From positions 66,290-115,711 of the forward strand of contig JAUHZK010000009.1 in NCBI GenBank assembly GCA_030425645.1: DNA of 49,422 bases, written 5' to 3'. The notes under the pieces were generated by a model, which was not told the DNA's origin, did no database searches, and worked only from the letters and a program-made list of their open reading frames with translations. Below, one piece after another: positions 1 to 6,840 of this stretch. Each line of letters opens with the position of its first letter. Within the stretch, counting starts at the first letter, position 1. Source of the stretch: Gammaproteobacteria bacterium (GTDB taxonomy: Bacteria; Pseudomonadota; Gammaproteobacteria; JAPPPA01). The position numbers and the translations under genes were made by a program.

Positions 1-414
1 ACGCCCCCGATACTGCAGCCCACCCGCTTGGTTATAACCAAAAAAGTCCGGCGTGCAGATAGCACCAAATTCGTGCGCCACCGCTTGGCTCTCATCAAAC
101 AAATATGGAAACGGATAACCCTGCTCAGCAGCCACCGTTTTCATATTGTCGAAACTGTCCTCAGGGTAATCATTAGGATCATTCGCACTAATCGCAACCA
201 CAGCAACGCCCGCTTCTAACAAGGCTTGGGCATCAGCCACTAAGCGACTATTAATGGCTTTCACGTACGGACAATGGTTGCAGATAAACATGACCAGCAG
301 GCCCTTGCTGCCCATGAGTTGTTGTTTTGAATATCGCTGACCATCAGTCGCCAACAATTCAAAGTCCGGACAGGGCTGATCAAAATCACAAACCGGCGTA
401 TGCATTAAAACCAT
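1..414 (-). CDS. Thioredoxin-fold (AhpC/TSA-like) protein, 3' end cut by window edge
   Basis: The reading frame runs from ATG at 414 to the window edge without a stop, giving the first 138 residues. The start is supported by a GAGG ribosome site five bases upstream. A thioredoxin-type redox motif CNHCPYV (Cys45, Cys48) follows a hydrophobic strand, and a TPDFF segment near residue 119 fits the cis-proline loop. This matches the peroxiredoxin-like thioredoxin family proteins that act as cytoplasmic thiol reductases; no signal peptide is visible. Its physiological substrate is unknown. The gene is divergent from metK and shares the 166-bp spacer with it. Family is secure, function is not. Confidence 0.8.
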   Translation of the reverse strand, partial: MVLMHTPVCDFDQPCPDFELLATDGQRYSKQQLMGSKGLLVMFICNHCPYVKAINSRLVADAQALLEAGVAVVAISANDPNDYPEDSFDNMKTVAAEQGYPFPYLFDESQAVAHEFGAICTPDFFGYNQAGGLQYRGR

Positions 415-488
415 TGTTACCTCAGGGCATTCACTATTACTGCAGTGTTTATCTTAATCCGACTCTGACTCAGCTGCTTAATTAAGCG

Positions 489-517
489 TTGCCGTTATCC
501 ACACTCGGCCGTATAAT
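489..517 (+). promoter_or_regulatory. Sigma70 promoter of metK
   Basis: A -35 box TTGCCG (489-494) and a perfect -10 box TATAAT (512-517) are separated by exactly 17 bases. Transcription would start near 524, leaving a leader of about 57 bases before metK. No SAM or SAH riboswitch could be recognised in this leader. Confidence 0.75.
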
Positions 518-535
518 GCGCAACTCAATCAATCA

Positions 536-551
536 ATCCGAATATACGGAT
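536..551. promoter_or_regulatory. Inverted repeat in metK leader (operator candidate)
   Basis: ATCCG (536-540) and CGGAT (547-551) form a palindrome around AATATA, just downstream of the predicted transcription start. The position suits a repressor of the SAM/SAH cycle operon, for example an ArsR-family SahR-type regulator, but that identity is inference. It could equally be a weak mRNA hairpin. Confidence 0.35.
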
Positions 552-580
552 ATATAAACTTAGCTGAGGGATATTTCCTA

Positions 581-1732
581 ATGAGCAACTACTTGTTTAC
601 CTCTGAATCGGTATCTGAGGGTCACCCGGATAAAATCGCGGATCAGATTTCTGACGCCGTACTTGACGCCATTTTGGCGGAAGACAAACACGCCCGCGTT
701 GCCTGCGAAACCCTAGTTAAGACCGGTATGGTCGTGGTTGCTGGTGAAATCACCACCAGCGCTTGGATTGATTTAGAAGACCTTGTTCGTAACACCATTT
801 TAGAGATTGGCTACAACGACTCTGACATGGGCTTTGACGGCGCGACCTGTGCGGTTTTGAACGCCATCGGCAAACAGTCTCCAGACATCGCCCAAGGCGT
901 TGATCGTGAAAAAGACGAAAACCAAGGCGCTGGCGACCAAGGTCTAATGTTTGGTTACGCCACTAACGAAACTGACACCTTGATGCCAGCAGCGTTGGAA
1001 TACTCGCACCGCCTAGTGCGCCGCCAAGCAGAAGTGCGTAAAAACGGCACCCTTGGCTGGCTACGTCCAGACGCTAAGTCGCAAGTGACTCTGCGTTACG
1101 AAAACAACAAGCCAGTAGCGATTGACGCGGTTGTGCTTTCAACTCAGCACCAAGCCGACATTAAGCATGCTGACTTAGTTGAGGCCGTGCGTGAAGAAAT
1201 CATCAAGCCGATTCTTCCAGCTGAGCTACTGACTAACGACACACTGTTCCACATCAACCCAACTGGCCAATTCATCATTGGGGGCCCAGTAGGCGACTGT
1301 GGTTTAACCGGTCGTAAGATTATTGTTGATACCTACGGTGGCGCGGCTCGTCACGGTGGTGGCGCATTCTCTGGTAAAGACCCATCTAAGGTTGACCGCT
1401 CTGCCGCCTATGCTGCTCGTTACGTAGCCAAAAACATCGTTGCCGCTGGCCTTGCCGAGCGTTGCGAAATTCAAGTGAGCTACGCCATTGGTGTTGCTGA
1501 GCCTACCTCGATCACCGTAGAAACCTTTGGTACCGGAAAAGTTAGCAATGAAAAACTGACTGAGTTGGTACGTGAGCACTTTGACCTACGCCCTTACGGC
1601 ATTGTCAAAATGCTTGACCTTATCCAACCCATTTACAAAGGCACCGCAGCTTATGGCCACTTTGGCCGTGAAGACCTCAATGTGCCTTGGGAAAAAACTG
1701 ACAAAGCCGCTGATTTAGCCGCGGCCCTATAA
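581..1732 (+). CDS. metK: S-adenosylmethionine synthetase MetK
   Basis: Makes S-adenosylmethionine from methionine and ATP in the cytoplasm, releasing phosphate and pyrophosphate. The 383 residues match the usual length of about 384. Visible signatures are [13 protein letters not shown] at residues 15-27, the GAGDQG family signature at about 116-121, and the glycine-rich [16 protein letters not shown] segment near 259. The start ATG has a GAGGG site about ten bases upstream. It heads an operon with ahcY (19 bases downstream) and metF, so production of the methyl donor is coupled to recycling of the SAH by-product. No abnormal residues were seen. Confidence 0.98.
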   Translation: MSNYLFTSESVSEGHPDKIADQISDAVLDAILAEDKHARVACETLVKTGMVVVAGEITTSAWIDLEDLVRNTILEIGYNDSDMGFDGATCAVLNAIGKQSPDIAQGVDREKDENQGAGDQGLMFGYATNETDTLMPAALEYSHRLVRRQAEVRKNGTLGWLRPDAKSQVTLRYENNKPVAIDAVVLSTQHQADIKHADLVEAVREEIIKPILPAELLTNDTLFHINPTGQFIIGGPVGDCGLTGRKIIVDTYGGAARHGGGAFSGKDPSKVDRSAAYAARYVAKNIVAAGLAERCEIQVSYAIGVAEPTSITVETFGTGKVSNEKLTELVREHFDLRPYGIVKMLDLIQPIYKGTAAYGHFGREDLNVPWEKTDKAADLAAAL

Positions 1733-1751
1733 CGCCTGCTAGGAATACACC

Positions 1752-3143
1752 ATGACTGATTACATCATTAAAGACATTAACCTTGCAGAGTTCGGTCGCA
1801 AGGAAATTGCCATTGCCGAAACCGAAATGCCTGGTTTGATGCAAACCCGCGCCGAGTACGCGGCTAGCCAACCTCTAAAAGGTGCGCGTATTGCTGGTTC
1901 ATTACATATGACCATTCAAACCGCGGTACTGATCGAAACCCTAAAAGCATTGGGTGCCGAGGTACGTTGGGCTTCTTGCAACATTTTCTCTACCCAAGAC
2001 CACGCCGCTGCAGCCATTGCCGACGGTGGCACACCAGTATTTGCTTACAAAGGTGAAACCTTGGAAGAGTACTGGGACTACACCCACAAAATCTTTGAAT
2101 GGGCCGACGGCGGTTCACCAAACATGATTTTGGACGATGGCGGCGACGCCACCTTGCTGTTGATATTGGGCTCTAAAGCTGAAAAAGATCCAAGCATCCT
2201 AGACAACCCAGGCAGCGAAGAAGAAACCTTCCTATTTGCCGCCATCAAGAAACGTCTTGCAGAAGACGCGACTTGGTACAGCCGCACCAAAGCCTGCATC
2301 CAAGGTGTCACCGAAGAAACCACTACTGGCGTACACCGTCTATACGAGATGGCCAAGGCCGGCGACCTGCCGTTCCCTGCGATCAACGTGAACGATTCGG
2401 TAACTAAGTCTAAGTTCGACAACCTCTACGGCTGCCGTGAGTCACTAGTTGACGCTATCAAACGTGCTACCGACGTTATGGTTGCCGGTAAAGTGGCCGT
2501 TGTAGCTGGTTACGGCGACGTAGGTAAAGGCTCTGCACAATCACTACGTGGTCTAGGCGCCATTGTCTGGATTACCGAAGTAGACCCTATCTGCGCTCTG
2601 CAGGCAGCAATGGAAGGCTACCGTGTCGTTACCATGGAAACCGCCGCGCCAGAAGCTGATATTTTTGTTACCACCACCGGCAACTTCAACATCATTACCC
2701 GTAAGCATATGGACATGATGAAGGACCAAGCCATTGTTTGTAACATCGGTCACTTTGATAACGAAATCGACATTGCTGGCATTAAAGACTGCGAGTGGGT
2801 CGAGATCAAAGACCAAGTACACCACGTGGTTTTCCCAGACGGCAAACGCATCATCATGTTGGCCGAAGGCCGCTTGGTAAACCTTGGCTGCGGCACCGGC
2901 CACCCAAGCTTTGTAATGAGCAACAGCTTCACCAACCAAACCTTGGCGCAAATTGAGCTATTCACCCGTGGCGACCAGTACGACAACAATGTTTTTGTAC
3001 TGCCTAAGCACTTGGATGAAAAAGTGGCTCGTTTACACCTAGAAAAAGTAGGTGCCCAGCTGACCGAGCTGACCCAAGAGCAAGCCGACTACATCGGCGT
3101 GAAAGTTGAAGGCCCTTACAAGCCTGAGCATTACCGCTACTAG
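1752..3143 (+). CDS. ahcY: Adenosylhomocysteinase (SAH hydrolase)
   Basis: Hydrolyses S-adenosylhomocysteine to adenosine and homocysteine, relieving product inhibition of methyltransferases. The 463-residue length is typical of the bacterial form. The N-terminal substrate domain carries [16 protein letters not shown] near residue 50, the NAD-binding motif [11 protein letters not shown] lies near 251-261, and the protein ends in the conserved KPEHYRY. Bound NAD is used catalytically. An AGGA ribosome site precedes the ATG. It sits between metK and metF. Its presence implies the single-step SAH hydrolase route; genes for the alternative Pfs/LuxS route are not in the window. Confidence 0.98.
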   Translation: MTDYIIKDINLAEFGRKEIAIAETEMPGLMQTRAEYAASQPLKGARIAGSLHMTIQTAVLIETLKALGAEVRWASCNIFSTQDHAAAAIADGGTPVFAYKGETLEEYWDYTHKIFEWADGGSPNMILDDGGDATLLLILGSKAEKDPSILDNPGSEEETFLFAAIKKRLAEDATWYSRTKACIQGVTEETTTGVHRLYEMAKAGDLPFPAINVNDSVTKSKFDNLYGCRESLVDAIKRATDVMVAGKVAVVAGYGDVGKGSAQSLRGLGAIVWITEVDPICALQAAMEGYRVVTMETAAPEADIFVTTTGNFNIITRKHMDMMKDQAIVCNIGHFDNEIDIAGIKDCEWVEIKDQVHHVVFPDGKRIIMLAEGRLVNLGCGTGHPSFVMSNSFTNQTLAQIELFTRGDQYDNNVFVLPKHLDEKVARLHLEKVGAQLTELTQEQADYIGVKVEGPYKPEHYRY

Positions 3144-3154
3144 GTAATCGACCC

Positions 3155-3184
3155 ACGGGGTGGGAGCCGTCGCTCCCACCCCGT
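3155..3184 (+). repeat. Perfect 13-bp hairpin between ahcY and metF
   Basis: ACGGGGTGGGAGC (3155-3167) pairs fully with its complement at 3172-3184 around a CGTC tetraloop. No T-run follows (the next bases are TCGCACAGAG), so it does not look like a simple intrinsic terminator. A role in mRNA processing, 3' protection of the metK-ahcY message, or control of metF expression is possible. Confidence 0.8.
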
Positions 3185-3203
3185 TCGCACAGAGATAGAC
3201 AAC

Positions 3204-4046
3204 GTGACTGACACCCAGACACCCATTTCATTTGAATTTTTTCCGCCGCGTACCGACAAAGGCCGAGAAAATTTACAAAGCGTTTGGCGCGAACTAGCGG
3301 AGCTGAAGCCGGAGTTTTTCTCGGTAACCTTCGGCGCTGGCGGCACCACACAAGACGGTACTTTCGAGACCGTTCAAGCGATTACCCAAGACTGTGGCGT
3401 TGAAGCAGCGCCGCATTTGAGCTGCGTAGGCTCAACCCGCGACAGCATTGCCGAGCTATTGCAGCAATATAAAGACGCCGGTATTAAGCGCATTGTTGCG
3501 CTGCGCGGCGACCTCCCCAGCGGCATGATGTCGACGGGTGAGTTTGCTTACGCCAATGAGCTGGTCAGCTTTATCCGCGAACAGCACGGCGATCATTTCC
3601 ATTTGGAAGTAGCGGCTTACCCGGAATTCCATCCGCAAGCGCGCACACCCGACGAAGACTTAGCCAATTTTGTGCGCAAGGTTGAAGCCGGTGCCAATAG
3701 TGCGATTACCCAATACTTCTTCAATGCCGACGCCTACTTCGATTTCGTTGAGCGCTGCGAAGCCGTTGGCGTAGACGAGCCGATTGTGCCCGGCATTATG
3801 CCAATCACCAACTATGCGCAGCTGGCGCGTTTTTCCGATACCTGCGGTGCTGAAATCCCTCGCTGGATTCGCAAACGCCTAGCGGCTTATGAGCAAGACG
3901 AAGCCTCACTCATCGCCTTTGGCCATGATGTGATTACCGAACTTTGCTCAGAACTATTGGATGGCGACGTCCCCGGCTTACACTTTTACAGCCTCAATAA
4001 AGCTGAACCCACTCGGCGTTTGGTAAAAGACCTAGGCCTCGCCTAA
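3204..4046 (+). CDS. metF: 5,10-methylenetetrahydrofolate reductase MetF
   Basis: Flavoprotein that reduces methylenetetrahydrofolate to methyltetrahydrofolate, the methyl donor for homocysteine remethylation. The 280 residues are slightly shorter than the roughly 296 of E. coli. The N-terminal SFEFFPPRTDKG segment (residues 9-20), the VTFGAGG strand near 48 and the YPEFHP motif in the barrel are family signatures. The start is GTG at 3204: homologues begin a few residues before the FEFFPP motif and no ATG is available there. Only a weak AGAG ribosome site is visible. It completes the methyl cycle with metK and ahcY; metE and metH are not in the window. Confidence 0.96.
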   Translation: MTDTQTPISFEFFPPRTDKGRENLQSVWRELAELKPEFFSVTFGAGGTTQDGTFETVQAITQDCGVEAAPHLSCVGSTRDSIAELLQQYKDAGIKRIVALRGDLPSGMMSTGEFAYANELVSFIREQHGDHFHLEVAAYPEFHPQARTPDEDLANFVRKVEAGANSAITQYFFNADAYFDFVERCEAVGVDEPIVPGIMPITNYAQLARFSDTCGAEIPRWIRKRLAAYEQDEASLIAFGHDVITELCSELLDGDVPGLHFYSLNKAEPTRRLVKDLGLA

Positions 4047-4062
4047 ACCGCCGGTCTCTCCA

Positions 4063-4091
4063 CCGAGGGCGTGACTTTACCGCGCCCTCGG
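4063..4091 (+). terminator. Possible terminator after metF
   Basis: CCGAGGGCG (4063-4071) pairs with CGCCCTCGG (4083-4091) across an 11-base loop. The following sequence CTTAAGCTTT is only weakly T-rich, so termination may be partial. It separates the methyl-cycle operon from the lipase gene. Confidence 0.5.
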
Positions 4092-4123
4092 CTTAAGCTT
4101 TGCCCATCTTATTGGGAGTCAAC

Positions 4124-5065
4124 ATGGTCACCAACACCGGTACCCTAGCTAACGGCCTGCGCAAAGCGTTTTATGTCGAATTTGGCCTCTACGGCCTATG
4201 GATATTATTAAGCCTAAAAGGCGGCGACAGCCTGCTAAGCGCTCTCTGTGGCCCTTTTCTGGTTTGGGCTGGCATCCGCATCGTGGCTTGCGGCAAAAAC
4301 TTCCTGCAAACCGAGCTGGATAAGTCACCACGAACACCTGACGAACAGCTAAACCTAATCCAAAGCCTACGGTTATTCTGGGGCGAACTCTGGATTACCT
4401 GCCTGACCTACTCTTTCTTCTTCCCATTTGAAAAGCAATTTACCCCGACCGCGCCCAAAGCCGGTTTAGCCCATCAAGGACATCCCATCGTATTGGTACC
4501 CGGTTTTGCCTGTAACCGCGGCTATTGGGTGCTGATGCGCAAATGGTTGGCCAAGGCCGGTTACGGCAAGGTCTACGCTGTGACCTTAGAACCTGTGTTT
4601 GGCAGCATCGAAGCCAACGCCAAGAATCTAGCCACGCAAATCGAGAGCATTTGCCAACACAGCGGCAGCGACAAGGTCATATTGATCGGCCACAGCATGG
4701 CTGGCCTAACTACACGGGTCTATCTGCACCAACTCAACGGCGCTGAGCGTATTGCCAAGATTATCTCTTTAGGCGCGCCGCATAACGGCACCAGCATTGC
4801 CAAAGGTTTGCAAAAGCTGGGTAAAAATCTAGAACAAATGCAGCCCAGCAGCGAGTGGAGCAGCGACTTCAATCAAGCCACTACCGGCGAGCCCTGCCCC
4901 GTGCCATTTGTGAACGTGGTGACACCACATGACAACATCGTCGCCCCTCAACACAGCTGCCGGCTTTCAAAAACCTATGCCAAGCAAGTCGTATTACCGG
5001 GCATTGGACACTTGGAAATGGTGGCTTCAAAACCGGTGTTAAACGTTATTCTCGAAGAGTTATAA
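4124..5065 (+). CDS. Alpha/beta-hydrolase lipase/esterase with N-terminal membrane region
   Basis: A 313-residue serine hydrolase. The nucleophile elbow is GHSMAG with Ser191; the likely triad partners are Asp270 in TPHDN and His296 in GIGHLEM. The oxyanion-hole region is VLVPGFACNRGYW, as in EstA-type and class I triacylglycerol lipases. Two hydrophobic stretches (about residues 17-36 and 38-52) precede the catalytic domain, plus another near 80-95, so the enzyme is probably anchored in the inner membrane with the domain on one side. The start ATG has GGGAG five bases upstream; a longer TTG start at 4100 lacks such support. Substrate is unknown; long-chain esters are plausible. Confidence 0.85.
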   Translation: MVTNTGTLANGLRKAFYVEFGLYGLWILLSLKGGDSLLSALCGPFLVWAGIRIVACGKNFLQTELDKSPRTPDEQLNLIQSLRLFWGELWITCLTYSFFFPFEKQFTPTAPKAGLAHQGHPIVLVPGFACNRGYWVLMRKWLAKAGYGKVYAVTLEPVFGSIEANAKNLATQIESICQHSGSDKVILIGHSMAGLTTRVYLHQLNGAERIAKIISLGAPHNGTSIAKGLQKLGKNLEQMQPSSEWSSDFNQATTGEPCPVPFVNVVTPHDNIVAPQHSCRLSKTYAKQVVLPGIGHLEMVASKPVLNVILEEL

Positions 5066-5186
5066 ACAACTAGCCGAACGCCGTACACAAGGCGGACTTA
5101 CTAAAGCAAGCGCCGAAAAAACACGCCAAACAGGCGAAAAAGTTAGACAGCAGCATCTCGCCCTCTGTGCGGCTGAGGAGCGGAGC

Positions 5187-5247
5187 AAAATCAAGATTGA
5201 GCCTGCGGCCTGTTTGAGCGCAGCGAGTTCCGCAGGCGCTTGATTTT
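5187..5247. repeat. Nested inverted repeat, 9 bp plus 8 bp
   Basis: The outer stem is AAAATCAAG (5187-5195) with CTTGATTTT (5239-5247). The inner stem is GCCTGCGG (5201-5208) with CCGCAGGC (5230-5237). The apical loop contains GAGCGCAGCGAG. An asymmetric internal loop (ATTGA opposite G) separates the two stems. Confidence 0.75.
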
Positions 5248-5300
5248 GAGAGCACCGCAAGGAACCGCGAAGCGGCCGCACGGCGGGTAAAGCATTTTTC

Positions 5301-5326
5301 GCCTATTTTGATGCTTCAAAATAGGC
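5301..5326. repeat. Perfect 11-bp hairpin with tetraloop
   Basis: GCCTATTTTGA (5301-5311) pairs with TCAAAATAGGC (5316-5326) around TGCT. It is the second strong structure of the 5066-5429 region. No T-run follows on either strand, so it is not an obvious terminator. Confidence 0.75.
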
Positions 5327-5429
5327 TCGGCCCGCACTAGGTTACTCGATGTACACCAAGGAGGCTTCCAAAGGCCGAAACCGCCACCAAAAAATTATCT
5401 AGCCCCAGAGCTTTTACTATTGGGCGGTG

Positions 5430-6017
5430 CTATTTTTTACTAATACCCGCGGTCATCGCAAAACGCATGGCTTCTTCAAACGAAATATCTAGCGGTGTTA
5501 GCTGTTCTGGCTGTAGCATTAAAGTGTAACCGCCAATCTGGTAACTCATGGGCATGTAGACCGCGACATGTCCTACTAAAACATCAGCTGCCCGCAGCCG
5601 TTGCAATGAGTCAGTGGTCACAAATCCAACCACTTTTGCATCCAAACTAGGAAGGTTTACCAGCACTACCTTGTTAAATTCCGCCTTGCTGGACTGAGAA
5701 AAGTAGCCCAAGAAGTCGCTGACTGCGCCATACAGGGTTTTCACCATCGGTAAGCGCAACATCAATTGTTCAAACCATTGCAGCAGCTTACGTACTGCCC
5801 AAGCTTTGACCGCGACGCCGATAAACATCACCACCACTACGCCGGCGACCAAACCCATGCCGGGCATATAGCTATCTGCTGGTAAAAGCTTCTGTAGCCA
5901 GCCACCTAGTAAGGCTTCGCTGCCGGTACCCAACCACCAGCAGAGATATAGCGTTACACCTATCGGCAATAACGTCGCCAAACCGCGGAAAAAGACCACT
6001 CCTAACTTACTAAACAT
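5430..6017 (-). CDS. DUF502 family membrane protein
   Basis: A 195-residue protein starting at ATG 6017, eight bases after the stop of the dehydrogenase gene; the open frame extends upstream but only inside that gene. FRGLATLLPIGVTLY opens the first membrane helix (about residues 7-30), and GMGLVAGVVVVMFIGVAVKAW forms the second (about 54-75). The remainder is the soluble domain typical of DUF502, ending with PEQLTPLDISFEEAM and a glycine near the C terminus. It is an inner-membrane protein of unknown function. It appears translationally coupled to the upstream dehydrogenase gene. Confidence 0.88.
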   Translation of the reverse strand: MFSKLGVVFFRGLATLLPIGVTLYLCWWLGTGSEALLGGWLQKLLPADSYMPGMGLVAGVVVVMFIGVAVKAWAVRKLLQWFEQLMLRLPMVKTLYGAVSDFLGYFSQSSKAEFNKVVLVNLPSLDAKVVGFVTTDSLQRLRAADVLVGHVAVYMPMSYQIGGYTLMLQPEQLTPLDISFEEAMRFAMTAGISKK

Positions 6018-6025
6018 AAAGCCGA

Positions 6026-6802
6026 TTACTTCTTCGCTGGCCCAGACACCAAGTCCACAAAGCGCAAAATAATCGCCCGCGGCGTGATACGAACGGATTG
6101 CGCCAGCAACCAATTAAATAACCCATGGATCACCACTCCGCGCCCACCGAGCATTTTGCGGTAGCCATAACTCGCGACCTCGTCAGCAGTTGGCAACTTT
6201 TTACCGCGCACCAACTTTGAGTTCTCCATTTCTGCCAAGGCTTGAAAGCCCGACACGGTGGCGCCCGGACACAAGGTAGTCACGGAAATCCCTGTATTTC
6301 GCAGCTCATAGCTAAGCGCATCAGAAAAGGACAATACATAAGCTTTAGTGGCGTAATACACCGCCATCCACGGGCCGGGCTGAAACGCTGCCGTTGATGC
6401 CACATTGAGAATGCGGCCGCTGCCGCGAGCCAAGAACGTCGGTAGTAGCAAGTGCGTCAATTGCGTCAAGGCCGTGATATTGAGCTGAACCATTTCATTA
6501 AGCTTGTTCCAGTCGCGCTCAGCAAAAGCACCAAAGTCACCAAAGCCGGCATTGTTGACTAGGTAGTCAATCGGTTTGCCGGCCAAGGCTTCAACAATCG
6601 TTTGCGCGGCGTTAGGCGTGGCCATATCGCAGGCAATCACCGCCACCGCTACTTCATGCTTAGACTTCAACTCGTCGGCCAAGGTTTGCAGCTTATCCTC
6701 ACTGCGCGCCACTAGTACCAAGTCAACTTTATCGGCCGCCATTAAGCGCGCCATTTCTAAGCCAATACCGCTGGAAGCGCCCGTAATTAATGCGGTTGTC
6801 AT
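6026..6802 (-). CDS. Short-chain dehydrogenase/reductase (SDR family)
   Basis: A 258-residue classical SDR, a cytoplasmic NAD(P)-dependent oxidoreductase. The cofactor motif TGASSGIG is at residues 7-14, NNAG at 83-86, and the catalytic set is Ser136, Tyr149 and Lys153 (Y-x3-K). The C-terminal PTADEVASYGYRKM stretch resembles the DltE/YqjQ-like subgroup, which often occurs with lipid genes, but the substrate cannot be read from the sequence. An AGAGG-like site precedes the ATG. DUF502 follows eight bases downstream. The gene lies 38 bases beyond the stop of the TPR-DUF1329 gene and may be co-transcribed with it. Confidence 0.9.
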   Translation of the reverse strand: MTTALITGASSGIGLEMARLMAADKVDLVLVARSEDKLQTLADELKSKHEVAVAVIACDMATPNAAQTIVEALAGKPIDYLVNNAGFGDFGAFAERDWNKLNEMVQLNITALTQLTHLLLPTFLARGSGRILNVASTAAFQPGPWMAVYYATKAYVLSFSDALSYELRNTGISVTTLCPGATVSGFQALAEMENSKLVRGKKLPTADEVASYGYRKMLGGRGVVIHGLFNWLLAQSVRITPRAIILRFVDLVSGPAKK

Positions 6803-6840
6803 CGTTGTATCCTCTTACTTAATACCGCCACTGCCAGCTG

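Larger units (their letters stand above)
5066..5429. other. Gene-free structured intergenic region (364 bp)
   Basis: No convincing gene is present. The stretch contains a nested stem (5187-5247), a perfect 11-bp hairpin (5301-5326), and a CCGC/GCGG pairing near 5254-5275. Two short minus-strand frames cross it (61 and 73 codons) but have no ribosome site and no family resemblance. The combination of a GAGCGCAGCGAGTTC motif followed by a GCCTATTTT/AAAATAGGC hairpin resembles, from memory, a class of intergenic elements found in many beta- and gammaproteobacteria. It may be a dispersed repeat or a structured RNA. Confidence 0.6.

Noticed and set aside
28-219. 63-codon plus-strand frame at the window start
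   Set aside because: Antisense to the thioredoxin-fold gene, whose frame is open through the whole 414 bases and has a recognised CxxC motif.
415-580. SAM or SAH riboswitch before metK
   Set aside because: The leader is short and lacks the conserved cores of these riboswitches; only a small palindrome is seen.
5060-5281. Two short minus-strand frames in the intergenic region
   Set aside because: They cross strong inverted repeats, lack ribosome sites and overlap each other in different frames, so the sequence is better explained as a structured non-coding element.
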